Shown here piece after piece: positions 33,939 through 42,349 of a DNA stretch of 64,000 nt. How positions within the stretch are numbered: the first letter of the stretch is position 1; each line of letters opens with the position of its first letter. A model generated the notes under the pieces. The model saw nothing but the letters and a program-made list of their open reading frames with translations, had not been told where the DNA came from and searched no databases. The translations under genes were made by a program, and so were the position numbers. The stretch is from Bdellovibrionia bacterium (GTDB lineage Bacteria; Bdellovibrionota; Bdellovibrionia; Bdellovibrionales; JAGQZY01): NCBI GenBank assembly GCA_030427805.1, contig JAUICP010000001.1, positions 744,001 through 808,000 of the forward strand. The letters run 5' to 3'.

Positions 33939-34730
33939 CTAAACGTAAGAGTTATTCAAAAGTTCGCCGATTCCACCAGCTCCGGGAACAATATACTGTT
34001 TATCGTTAAGTCCCTTTTCCTGATCCCAAAGAGCGCCAGGTACAGACTTTAATGCTTCTTCGCTCGATAGTCCACGGTCCAAACGAACTGAATAAATAAT
34101 TACGTCTGGGTGGGCCTCGGTAATGCGCTTAAGGTATTCTGGGGTCACGATCAGGTGCAAGGCGATATATTTCTTGGCTGGCCCCTCAATGCAGTTTTTG
34201 TAGTAGTCCACAGCTTCAACAATGGTTCCGCCGGTGGCTCCCATGGGGTCGGGAAAAAGAACGATTCGGTCCTTCACATCGCCCCCAATTTTTGTAGCGC
34301 CAAGCTCGGTACCCGTTACAGCTTCTTCTTTATTAGTTTGACGTGAAGCAAGAATGTGATCCTGTCTCACGAAATCAGGGTTCAAGATATAGTTCAAAAG
34401 ATTGTAACAAATTTGACTGGGATAGGTGCCGGCTCGAGCGAGATTGACCGTTACGGCCTGTTGTTCTTGAACAATGATACTGGCATTTAACTTTTGATCG
34501 GGATGAAACTCGGTCATTCTTGTATCCCAATGGACACTCTGCCGCGGAAATTCGCCATTTATAACCGTCTGAACGAGTCCTCTGTAAATATATTCAATGA
34601 AATTATTAATCTGTGGTTGTTTGCAATTAGGGTGCGAAAGTTGTGCTAACCAAGTCGTAAGAGAAGGGTTATCGAGAATATGAACCTGGGGTCCATACTG
34701 ATGTTCCATTTCACTCAGTTTATACGACAT
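33939..34730 (-). CDS. upp: Uracil phosphoribosyltransferase family protein, atypical C-terminus
   Basis: A 263-residue UPRTase-like enzyme (standard Upp is near 208). The PRPP loop is in LFPDPMGATGGTI. The C-terminal uracil-binding loop, usually PGLGDAGDR, here reads PGAGGIGEL, so the base-binding Asp is missing. It may act on uracil poorly or on another base. I chose ATG 34730, which has AAGGAG about 9 bases upstream and overlaps the end of tdk by 11 bases; the longer start at 34757 lacks such a site. It lies between tdk and hpt. Confidence 0.85.
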   Translation of the reverse strand: MSYKLSEMEHQYGPQVHILDNPSLTTWLAQLSHPNCKQPQINNFIEYIYRGLVQTVINGEFPRQSVHWDTRMTEFHPDQKLNASIIVQEQQAVTVNLARAGTYPSQICYNLLNYILNPDFVRQDHILASRQTNKEEAVTGTELGATKIGGDVKDRIVLFPDPMGATGGTIVEAVDYYKNCIEGPAKKYIALHLIVTPEYLKRITEAHPDVIIYSVRLDRGLSSEEALKSVPGALWDQEKGLNDKQYIVPGAGGIGELLNNSYV

Positions 34731-35346
34731 GGTCCGCGACTCCTTGACTACCGCCATCTTGGGAAACCCGTTTTGCTGCGAGTTTCACCGAATGGGGGTT
34801 GTGATGTTTAAGGCATCGAGGTTCGTACTGCTCCTGTCCGCCCACTAAAATATCATCACTATTAGCAACAAGTCGTTGGGTTCGGCTAGCAGGACTTTGG
34901 CAAATGGCACAGTTTGCAAATTTTTTATCAACGCGATCAGCTTGGGCAAGAATTTGTGGCATCGGTCCGAAGCCCAAGCCCTGCCAATCCAGGTCTAAGC
35001 CCGATACGACGATATGGTATTCCTTGAGAACCCAGTGGTTGAGGATCTCAATAATTTCTTCGTCGAGAAATTGCACCTCATCAATGAGGATCAAGCGTGT
35101 TTCGGGTTTAATTCGGTGGCCGATTTCAGCGGCACGATCAACCGGGGTACAAACTATTTTTCCGCCATTGTGAGAAACAATTTCGGTGCGGCTGTAGCGA
35201 TCGTCAATTCGCGGTTTAAAGGCCTGATAGGCCGTGGTACCGAGCTCTTCGGCGCGCTTTATAAGAGACTCCGTTTTGCCCGAAAACATACATCCGGTGA
35301 TGACTTCTAAAATACCTTTAGTGGGTGCCTTATCATGAGTGTTCAA
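34720..35346 (-). CDS. tdk: Thymidine kinase
   Basis: A 208-residue type II thymidine kinase. It shows the P-loop GCMFSGKTE, the LIDEVQFLD Walker B segment, VVSGLDLDWQG and a zinc-ribbon cysteine set around CAICQ and the later Cys. It phosphorylates thymidine to dTMP. It is the first gene of the tdk-upp-hpt salvage operon. Confidence 0.96.
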   Translation of the reverse strand: MNTHDKAPTKGILEVITGCMFSGKTESLIKRAEELGTTAYQAFKPRIDDRYSRTEIVSHNGGKIVCTPVDRAAEIGHRIKPETRLILIDEVQFLDEEIIEILNHWVLKEYHIVVSGLDLDWQGLGFGPMPQILAQADRVDKKFANCAICQSPASRTQRLVANSDDILVGGQEQYEPRCLKHHNPHSVKLAAKRVSQDGGSQGVADHVV

Positions 35347-35419
35347 GTGTTCCCCCTCCCCGATATGATAGGACTATAGAGGAGGTCTCAAGTGGTCAAG
35401 TATTGCCGGCCGTCGGGCT

Positions 35420-36370
35420 CTAACGCGCGCCAGTAAGCGCTGAACGAATCATCAAAACGAACTCAGATTCTCCGGCTCGAAAATCGGGGGAATTAAAAAT
35501 GTCGTCAAAAACCGGGTTTCCGATTTCTGGAATGGTGTCTTCACTTTCTAAGATTTCTCGAGGAATAACTCCCAACACATAGATAGCGCCTTTGTGGGGG
35601 AGTTGGGCCTCCCACTCGGCGACCACTTCAAATTCGGTTTCGGACTCGGGGTCTGATCCAAATCGAAAGCCCCTGACCAGTCTGATCTGCAGCAGACTCG
35701 AGCTTTCTCGAATGAGACTGGTCGTAATAACGAGTTGAACACCTTCTCTAAACTCTTCTTGCTGGGCGCGGGAACCGAGAAAAAATCGAATTTCTTTTCC
35801 GGCCGTGTTGTTTCTAAAGGGGGCCGATGATCTCAGTCGCAATTGTCCCGACGCGAGGATTTCGGATTGGGTCCCTAAAACTCCAATGATGGAATCTAAA
35901 CCCTGGAATTCGTCTTTTCCCTGATTGCGAATGGAAGCAAGGGTATCTAGGCCTATTTCTCCAAACTGGTAGTAAAGATCAATTTGTCTTTGCGCATTCG
36001 CTGCAGGTGTTGCGCTGGGAGTGGGACTGGGGGTGGCTATCAAGTTTTCAGAAGGAACTTCGGTATCACTGCTGGTTTCTCTTTCGTCCTCAGGAAAAGA
36101 ATCCGAAGGCTCTTCGTCGATGGTGTAGTTTTGTTTGGCAGTTCTCGGTACTTCCACATCAAAAGCGCGATCGCTTCGTTGGCTGCGGATGAATAGGGCA
36201 GCGATGGACACAAGAAATACAAGGGCGATCAGTTGAAAGATCCAACTCTTAACAAGCCGATTAAAAAAGGGTGCCTTCTTCGGTTGATAGCGTTCCATAT
36301 CAACACCGCACGAAGCACAGTATTTATCTTCGGGTTGTTCAAAACCACATTTGGGGCAGTTCACCATCAT
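35420..36370 (-). CDS. Membrane protein with N-terminal zinc ribbon
   Basis: About 316 residues. A four-cysteine zinc ribbon (CPKCG and CASCG within the first 25 residues) is followed by one membrane helix (about 40-60), an acidic Ser/Pro/Thr linker and a C-terminal mixed domain of about 170 residues with no recognised motif. I chose ATG 36370: the ribbon starts right after it, while the longer frame to 36511 would add 47 residues with no features and run through the mraZ promoter region. It is divergent from mraZ. Function unknown. Confidence 0.7.
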   Translation of the reverse strand: MMVNCPKCGFEQPEDKYCASCGVDMERYQPKKAPFFNRLVKSWIFQLIALVFLVSIAALFIRSQRSDRAFDVEVPRTAKQNYTIDEEPSDSFPEDERETSSDTEVPSENLIATPSPTPSATPAANAQRQIDLYYQFGEIGLDTLASIRNQGKDEFQGLDSIIGVLGTQSEILASGQLRLRSSAPFRNNTAGKEIRFFLGSRAQQEEFREGVQLVITTSLIRESSSLLQIRLVRGFRFGSDPESETEFEVVAEWEAQLPHKGAIYVLGVIPREILESEDTIPEIGNPVFDDIFNSPDFRAGESEFVLMIRSALTGAR

Positions 36371-36440
36371 GGCGCACCCTTTCAGTCCTTTATCTAAGTC
36401 TAACACAGCCAGACACTGGCCAAGAAACGATCTATGACGC

Positions 36441-36469
36441 TTGACGCAAAGAATCGATATCCTTAATGT
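36441..36469 (+). promoter_or_regulatory. Likely promoter of the dcw cluster
   Basis: TTGACG (36441-36446) and TAATGT (36464-36469) are 17 bases apart, about 100 bases before the mraZ start. The first operator repeat begins at the -10 box, which would fit repression by MraZ. The -35 box is strong and the -10 box weak. Confidence 0.55.
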
Positions 36470-36504
36470 GGGTAAAGGTGGTGAAAAGTGGAATAATGTG
36501 GAAC
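36465..36504 (+). promoter_or_regulatory. MraZ operator: four GTGG repeats spaced 10 bases
   Basis: GTGG occurs at 36468, 36478, 36488 and 36498, exactly 10 bases apart, each with an A-rich run before it. MraZ is known to bind direct repeats of this type (TGGG or GTGG with one-turn spacing) in front of its own gene. Most described sites have three repeats; here there are four. The array overlaps the probable -10 box, as expected for self-repression of the dcw cluster. Confidence 0.8.
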
Positions 36505-36569
36505 TGACCAAAGGTCCATGGAAGGACCTGTTCCATCTTCCCCTTTATTAATTCTAGGACGGAGTTAAG

Positions 36570-37040
36570 GTGAAAGCAATTTTTCGCGGTCGATTTCATG
36601 CAAAGCTTGATGGTAAGGGGCGCTTATCCCTGCCGGCGGGATTGCGTGGTTGTTTTCAAGAAGACTCCATCCAGGCTGTTATTACGAATTCGATTTATAA
36701 AAAGTCCCCCTGTCTGGATATCTATTTACCGGATGAGTGGGAGAAGCTCGAGGCAAAGATCGACAAGCTCTCTAAATTGAAACCATCCGTTCAAGCTTAT
36801 CAGCGATTTTATATCTCTGGTGGCCAGTCAATAGAAGCCGACTCACAGTCTCGAATTTTACTTCCCAAAAGTCTTCGATCCTATGCGGGTCTCAAAGGTG
36901 AAGTCGTACTCGTGGGTATGGGTAATAAACTTGAGCTTTGGGATGAGAGCCAGTGGAATAAAGTTCACAGCAATCTTGCGCAGAACTTTGAAGAAACTTT
37001 GGCAGAAATTGCAGAACTAGAATTACAGGGAGGCGAATAG
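36570..37040 (+). CDS. mraZ: Transcriptional regulator MraZ
   Basis: A 156-residue MraZ, a DNA-binding protein with two SpoVT/AbrB-like halves, each with a DxxGR-type motif (KLDGKGRLSLP near the start, EADSQSRILLP near residue 90). It regulates the division and cell-wall cluster that it heads. It starts at GTG 36570 with GGAG at 36561-36564. A four-repeat operator lies 70-100 bases upstream. Its stop overlaps the rsmH start by 1 base. Confidence 0.95.
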   Translation: MKAIFRGRFHAKLDGKGRLSLPAGLRGCFQEDSIQAVITNSIYKKSPCLDIYLPDEWEKLEAKIDKLSKLKPSVQAYQRFYISGGQSIEADSQSRILLPKSLRSYAGLKGEVVLVGMGNKLELWDESQWNKVHSNLAQNFEETLAEIAELELQGGE

Positions 37041-37936
37041 TGGATCATGTTCCTGTTCTTCTCCAAGAAGTCATCGATGGCTTCAAAGATTCCCCGACTT
37101 CGAAATCGAGTTACTACGATGGTACCTTTGGGCGTGGAGGGCATTTTGCCGAAGTCCTCAAAGAGTTTAATCCGGAACTCTGCATTGGGAGTGACGGCGA
37201 TCTCGCTGCCATTGAGTTCGGTCGAGAACTCTTTAAAGAGCGAATTGCTTCGGGCCAAGTTCATTTGATCCAGGGAAGCTATACACAATTTGAAGAATTG
37301 AAAGAAGAGAATGAATTATTGCGTGCTCCTTTTGATTTAATGCTTCTCGATCTAGGAGTCAGTTCTCCTCAATTAGATCAAGGCGATAGAGGTTTTAGCT
37401 TTTATCACGAAGGTCCTCTCGATATGAGGATGGATCAAAGACAAAGTCAGACAGCGGCGGGTATAATTAACGACTGGCATGCCGACGATTTAATTCGCCT
37501 CTTCCAGGATTACGGAGAGATTCGTAGGCCCTATCGCGTAGTGCGAGCGATTGTAAATGATCGAGAAACAAAACCATTTGAGACGACAAAGCAGTTGAGC
37601 TCGATGATAGAAAGAATCGAGGGTTGGAGAAAAAAGGGGAGCCACCCGGCGACTCGCTTCTTTCTCGCATTAAGAATGGCTGTAAATAATGAGTTGAAGG
37701 GTCTTGAAGAGGGGTTACCCCAGCTTATGAAGTCATTAAGTGATGGCGGTAGACTTGCCATTATTAGTTTTCACTCTCTCGAAGACCGCATCGTCAAAAA
37801 TATATTTAGAGACGGGTTAGGTCTCGGCTTTGCCGTTAATAAAAAAGTAATCAAACCTTCCCAAGGGGAAGAGAAGAAAAATACAAGATCTCGCAGTTCA
37901 AAACTTAGGATTTTTCAACGAGGAGAAAAGCAATGA
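37040..37936 (+). CDS. rsmH: 16S rRNA (cytosine1402-N4)-methyltransferase RsmH
   Basis: A 298-residue RsmH (MraW). It shows HVPVLLQEVID, the SAM-binding DGTFGRGGH, LLDLGVSSPQLD, GFSFYHEGPLDMRMD and the C-terminal FHSLEDRIVKN. It methylates C1402 in the decoding centre. It starts at GTG 37040, overlaps mraZ by 1 base and ftsL by 4 bases, as in most dcw clusters. Confidence 0.97.
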   Translation: MDHVPVLLQEVIDGFKDSPTSKSSYYDGTFGRGGHFAEVLKEFNPELCIGSDGDLAAIEFGRELFKERIASGQVHLIQGSYTQFEELKEENELLRAPFDLMLLDLGVSSPQLDQGDRGFSFYHEGPLDMRMDQRQSQTAAGIINDWHADDLIRLFQDYGEIRRPYRVVRAIVNDRETKPFETTKQLSSMIERIEGWRKKGSHPATRFFLALRMAVNNELKGLEEGLPQLMKSLSDGGRLAIISFHSLEDRIVKNIFRDGLGLGFAVNKKVIKPSQGEEKKNTRSRSSKLRIFQRGEKQ

Positions 37937-38232
37937 GTTTTAAGGAATCGGGGCAAATGAAACCCCTTCTCAGTATTTTTATTTTTATCATGTGTCTGTT
38001 TACAATTGTTTTTTTTAGAATGGAGTCTCGACGGCTGGGATACACTGTTTTAAAGATGACCCATTCAGCCAATCAAATGAAGAGTCAATACCAATCGGAA
38101 TTGGTAAAGTTGGCGCGAATCAATGACCCGCAGAATTTACAACAGTATGCAATGTCTACGCTCACTCTAAAAAAGGCTAAGCAAGGTCAAATTATTCATA
38201 TGACAGAAGAAGGCTTTGCGGTAAGCCAGTAG
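37933..38232 (+). CDS. ftsL: Cell division protein FtsL
   Basis: A 99-residue bitopic protein with a short cytoplasmic start, one membrane helix (about 11-28) and a periplasmic coiled coil (about 30-75). Sequence alone would be weak, but size, topology and the position between rsmH and ftsI fit FtsL, which bridges the FtsQB complex to FtsWI. It overlaps both neighbours by 1-4 bases. Confidence 0.85.
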   Translation: MSFKESGQMKPLLSIFIFIMCLFTIVFFRMESRRLGYTVLKMTHSANQMKSQYQSELVKLARINDPQNLQQYAMSTLTLKKAKQGQIIHMTEEGFAVSQ

Positions 38233-40244
38233 TGAAAAACAGGATACTCTTACTTTTCTTTGGATTTATCTTTTTGTGGATTCTTCTTATTGCGAGAGGC
38301 GCTCAGCTGCAATTATTCCCCAGTGAAAAGTTATTGAGTATTAAGCAGCGACAATTTAATAAAAAAATTACGCTCAGTTCAAAACGTGGCGATATCCTCG
38401 ATCGAAATAATATTGAACTGGCAGTGTCGATAAATTCCTTTTCACTTTATGCAGACCCTTCATTAATAGATCAACCAAAGACGGTGGCTCGTAAGCTTTC
38501 GAAGGTGTTAAAAATTTCAAGAAAGCCGCTCTACAAAAAGCTCAAACAAAAGAAGAGTCGATTCAAATGGATCAAGCGCAAACTCGATCAAAAAACCTAC
38601 GAAGAAATTAAATCGTGGAAGGTCCGAGGATTGGCCTTTAAAAAAGAGCCGAAGAGAATTTATCCCAATGGTCGTCTTCTCTCACAAGTTTTAGGACTGG
38701 TTGGTTATGAACAACAAGGATTAGAGGGCTTAGAATCTCGGTACGAAGACCACCTTTCTGGAAACAAAAAAGAAGTCAGGGTTCATAAAGATGCGAGGGG
38801 CCGCCCACTCCTTGAAAATGGTCACGTTTTTATTTCTAATCCTAACGGAGGCGACATTCAACTTACTATTGATCGGGATCTTCAATTCACATTACAAGAA
38901 GAGCTCAATCAAGCCGTTCATGAACATCAGGCAGACCGAGCTTACGGAGTCGTTCTTGATGCGCAAACATCAGAAGTGCTAGCTATAGCGAGTACTCCGA
39001 CCTACGACAATAATAGGTCCCTTAAGGTACCATCGAGTCATCGCCGTATCCACAGTATATCCGATGCCTTTGAGCCAGGAAGTACGCTGAAGACTCTATT
39101 CGTTGCAGGAGCCCTGCAATCGGGTAAGTATAAGCCGAACACTGTCATAGATGCGGGTGATGGCTATATGCAAATTGGTCGTCGCCGTATTCACGAAGCC
39201 GATGATCATCATAAGTTTGGCAAGATCACGGTTTCAGAAGTACTAGCCCGTTCATCAAATGTCGGCGTATCTCGAATGGGGCTTGATTTGGGAAGTAAGA
39301 AGGTCCACGAAATTCTTTCAAGCTTTGGCTTTGGTCAAGAACTGGGAATTGAACTTCCAGGTGAAGCCAAGGGAATTCTCCATAAACCGCCTTACAATAA
39401 ACATTTGCTGGCAAGTATATCGTTTGGTCACGGTGTGACGGCGACGCCTCTGCAAATGGCATCAGCCTATTCAGTAATTGCAAATGGCGGCCTCCTCTAT
39501 CGACCGCGCATCGTAAAAGCCAATCGAAATCCTTTAACTGGAGAGTGGACCGAATCGAGTCCTGAGTTAATTCGCAGAGTAATTGATAAAAAAGTTGCCG
39601 CGCAAATGCGTTTAATGATGACATTCGTAACCGGACAGCTGGGCACAGGGCAAAATGCACGAGTCGAAGGGTTTCCTGTTTCTGGAAAGACCGGTACCGC
39701 ACAAAAGGTGAATCCTGAAGGCGGTGGTTACTTGGATGGTGCCTACATATCGAGTTTCGCCGGTTTTTTACCCGCCAATGACCCGCGCTTTGTTATTTAT
39801 ATTGCCATCGATTACCCCAAAGAGGAGTATTACGGATCTCAAGTTGCGGCCCCGGTTTTTTCAAGAGTTGCCAAGTACGCCATTCGAAAATTTGGCCTCG
39901 CTCCCGTTCTTCTCTCTAAAAAGCAGGTCATCGAGAAGGACCCCTTTAAAAAAATCAAAAAGAAAGTTTCAGGTAAAGTTGGTACTGACGTGGAGCCCGA
40001 TCAAATGGGTGATCTTATTGGGGAGAAATCTAAAATATATTCCAAAATGCCTAATCTCAATGGAAAGAGTCTACGGGAAGTTATTAGGAGTCTTCAAGGG
40101 TATCCCAATAAAGTACATATTTCTGGAAAAGGGGCGGTCGTCGTCGACACTCTACCGCGAAGTGGTAAGTCCATCGAAGGAAGGCCTATTACTCTAATAT
40201 TCGGAGCACAGCCGAAGGTCCCCAAGAATAGTCAGAATTTCTAG
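38232..40244 (+). CDS. ftsI: Septal transpeptidase FtsI (PBP3) with PASTA domain
   Basis: A 670-residue class B penicillin-binding protein. It has an N-terminal membrane helix (about 4-22), a pedestal domain with KRGDILDRN, and a transpeptidase domain with Ser284-x-x-Lys287 (STLK), SSN at 341-343 and KTG at 486-488. A single PASTA-like domain follows at about 610-665 (MPNLNGKSLREVIRSL). FtsI cross-links septal peptidoglycan. Enteric FtsI has no PASTA; this form is closer to SpoVD-like enzymes. Its start overlaps ftsL by 1 base. Confidence 0.95.
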   Translation: MKNRILLLFFGFIFLWILLIARGAQLQLFPSEKLLSIKQRQFNKKITLSSKRGDILDRNNIELAVSINSFSLYADPSLIDQPKTVARKLSKVLKISRKPLYKKLKQKKSRFKWIKRKLDQKTYEEIKSWKVRGLAFKKEPKRIYPNGRLLSQVLGLVGYEQQGLEGLESRYEDHLSGNKKEVRVHKDARGRPLLENGHVFISNPNGGDIQLTIDRDLQFTLQEELNQAVHEHQADRAYGVVLDAQTSEVLAIASTPTYDNNRSLKVPSSHRRIHSISDAFEPGSTLKTLFVAGALQSGKYKPNTVIDAGDGYMQIGRRRIHEADDHHKFGKITVSEVLARSSNVGVSRMGLDLGSKKVHEILSSFGFGQELGIELPGEAKGILHKPPYNKHLLASISFGHGVTATPLQMASAYSVIANGGLLYRPRIVKANRNPLTGEWTESSPELIRRVIDKKVAAQMRLMMTFVTGQLGTGQNARVEGFPVSGKTGTAQKVNPEGGGYLDGAYISSFAGFLPANDPRFVIYIAIDYPKEEYYGSQVAAPVFSRVAKYAIRKFGLAPVLLSKKQVIEKDPFKKIKKKVSGKVGTDVEPDQMGDLIGEKSKIYSKMPNLNGKSLREVIRSLQGYPNKVHISGKGAVVVDTLPRSGKSIEGRPITLIFGAQPKVPKNSQNF

Positions 40245-40267
40245 GTAGAAATGAGAATCGAAATTTA

Positions 40268-40870
40268 TCACTGGGTTTGTTTTTTTGGATCGTGAATCCG
40301 TCGTTCTCGAGAATAATCTCCATCTTGAATGGGATCGAGTGAAAGTTCATTGATCATCAGGTGCTTTGGTTGTTGGATTAACCAATCGATGAGCTCCGCA
40401 ATATACTCTGTATTGATTTTATTTTTATTGGGATGTTTCTCTTGGGTTTTTCCAGTGTCGACGTAGCCGGGAGAGAGAAGTGTCACTCGGATTCCAGTTC
40501 CTGCCAGGGCGTTGAGAGAGAGCTGACGACACAATTGTTTGAGTGCTACTTTTTCGACGGGATACATACGACTTCCACCGCGAATTCCAATATCGGCGGT
40601 TGACCCCAAGCAAATAATTAAGCCTTCTTTTTTTTCTTCGAGCCAGCGCTCGTAGACTTTGTGAAGGAGGAGGCTTTGGTGCATTCTCCACAGGGCCGAG
40701 TTATTGATAAACACATCGTATTCAAGTGACATTTCTGCCACCTTATCCCAGTTCTTACCTTGAGTGAGGTCAATGCCAGAGCTTCGACTTATACAAGTCA
40801 CATTCAGCCGATCATTGACAGCCTTGCAGATTCCATATTCCGGGTTACCGGTCATCAGTATTTTTGCCAT
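40268..40870 (-). CDS. Short-chain dehydrogenase/reductase inserted in the dcw cluster
   Basis: A 200-residue SDR. It has a glycine motif near residues 7-14 (TGNPEYGI), NNSAL, and the catalytic Ser90, Tyr103 and Lys107 in the classic order (LGS, YPVEK). It is shorter than the usual 240-250 residues. It is on the strand opposite to the dcw genes, 23 bases after ftsI. The substrate is unknown and there is no clear link to cell-wall synthesis. Confidence 0.85.
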   Translation of the reverse strand: MAKILMTGNPEYGICKAVNDRLNVTCISRSSGIDLTQGKNWDKVAEMSLEYDVFINNSALWRMHQSLLLHKVYERWLEEKKEGLIICLGSTADIGIRGGSRMYPVEKVALKQLCRQLSLNALAGTGIRVTLLSPGYVDTGKTQEKHPNKNKINTEYIAELIDWLIQQPKHLMINELSLDPIQDGDYSRERRIHDPKKQTQ

Positions 40871-41049
40871 GAACTAATTTCAACATTTGCCATTAAAAAG
40901 CTCAAGTTTAATTCCTCAAATACTCTCGAAGAGCAAGTTGCGGTGGACCCTGTATTTTCTACTCGAGTCCCAGGTCCCTTGTGCCTATCAGTTTAATTTC
41001 ACTGTGGAATAGGAGTTGCTCATTCTGGGCTCCATCGAAGGAGTTTCCG

Positions 41050-42306
41050 GTGCTCAGGTATTTATTGTTAGCGATCGTTCCAATTGTTTTGTTTGCACAA
41101 AATGGTCTTGCTTTAAACGCGGGAGATTTTCTTCGTTACCCTGTGAAGGTTAAGCCTAAGTTTTACGACCGTTGGATTTCTGACCGCTTTGTTCTGTATA
41201 CTCGTGAAGGTGTTCATGTCCCGGCCAACCTCTTGATGATGTTCTCTTTAAAAGTATGTGTCGACTTCAGCAAAGAATCCTGCACTACCACTTACGATAA
41301 TTTTGAGGCTGTGCAAAAGGCAGTCAAGCTAAGGTATGCGACGGCAGTCCTTCCGCAAAATAGACAAGATGATAGAGACCCTCTTCTCAGTATCACTGAA
41401 ATAATCGACCTCGGTATAAGAAACAGTATCGAAGACAAGACATTTACGACAACGAGTTCTTGGGTCATGATGTCGGATAGTTTGCGCCTTAATGTACGTA
41501 TGAGAGAAACTGACAATCGCACGGGTCAGGTCAAGACGATGACCACGCACGTGGACTTCGTTATAGATGAGCGTTTCGGTGACCTTGAGATGGAGTTTGT
41601 CGACGTTGTAAGAGACCGTCCTTTTTTACAAAGACCAAGTCAGCTCTCTCAAGATCACCATAAAGATTACGCCGAGTCGGTCGTTCGAATCATTAGCAAT
41701 TTCAATGACTCTAACGGAGTCGCGCGAGCCCAGAGTTCAACTGGATTCTTCTTTAAGAATAGAAATTATCTTGTGACGAATTGGCATGGTCTCGAGGATA
41801 ATCCCGATTGTCGATTTAATCGTAGATGTTTATTGCAATTCACACATACGGATCGCAATTCACGCGTGCGAAGTTTTAATAGCAACGCCAATGTTTTGTA
41901 TGTCAACGAAGAAGAGGATATTGCGTTCATAGAGGTTTCAACCCCTCAGAGTATCCCGGCCCGAATTTTGGGGCTCAATAAAAGTTCAGTCAGTTCTGGC
42001 CTCATTCTACTGGGGTATCCGGTAACCTCAATTGTCAGCAATGAATTGATTTTTTCATATGGTTTTCTTAATGGCAGTGTTGAAAAATGTCATTGTCTAC
42101 TTGCCTCGACCTACTCGTCGGTGGGCTTCAGTGGAGGCCCAATAGTTGGACAGGGCGGGCAAATAGTAGGTCTTTTGGTAAAACAGACCTTTCCTCTCGG
42201 CTATGACAATGAGTTTGGAGCATCTCGATTTATCCCAATTGGGCATGTCGAGTCTCTTATTCGTAGCCGCCTTGGTACCAGCTTAGATAGACTTGCCCTT
42301 AACTAA
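41050..42306 (+). CDS. Exported trypsin-like serine protease
   Basis: A 418-residue exported protein. I use GTG 41050: AAGGAG at 41039-41044 lies 5 bases before it and the next residues form a clear signal peptide (LRYLLLAIVPIVLF, ending near LALN). The N-terminal 200 residues are unfamiliar. The C-terminal half is a chymotrypsin-fold protease with His246 (TNWHG), Asp290 (EEDIAFI) and Ser361 (GFSGGPIV). It probably acts in the periplasm or outside. It separates ftsI from murE and is convergent to nothing nearby. Confidence 0.85.
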   Translation: MLRYLLLAIVPIVLFAQNGLALNAGDFLRYPVKVKPKFYDRWISDRFVLYTREGVHVPANLLMMFSLKVCVDFSKESCTTTYDNFEAVQKAVKLRYATAVLPQNRQDDRDPLLSITEIIDLGIRNSIEDKTFTTTSSWVMMSDSLRLNVRMRETDNRTGQVKTMTTHVDFVIDERFGDLEMEFVDVVRDRPFLQRPSQLSQDHHKDYAESVVRIISNFNDSNGVARAQSSTGFFFKNRNYLVTNWHGLEDNPDCRFNRRCLLQFTHTDRNSRVRSFNSNANVLYVNEEEDIAFIEVSTPQSIPARILGLNKSSVSSGLILLGYPVTSIVSNELIFSYGFLNGSVEKCHCLLASTYSSVGFSGGPIVGQGGQIVGLLVKQTFPLGYDNEFGASRFIPIGHVESLIRSRLGTSLDRLALN

Positions 42307-42349
42307 AATTTACTTTACCTCCTTGAGTGCATGAGTAACACTGAAAGCC

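Noticed and set aside
39226-39702. 158-codon frame antisense to ftsI
   Set aside because: It is contained in the transpeptidase-coding region, which carries all active-site motifs in the other strand's frame.
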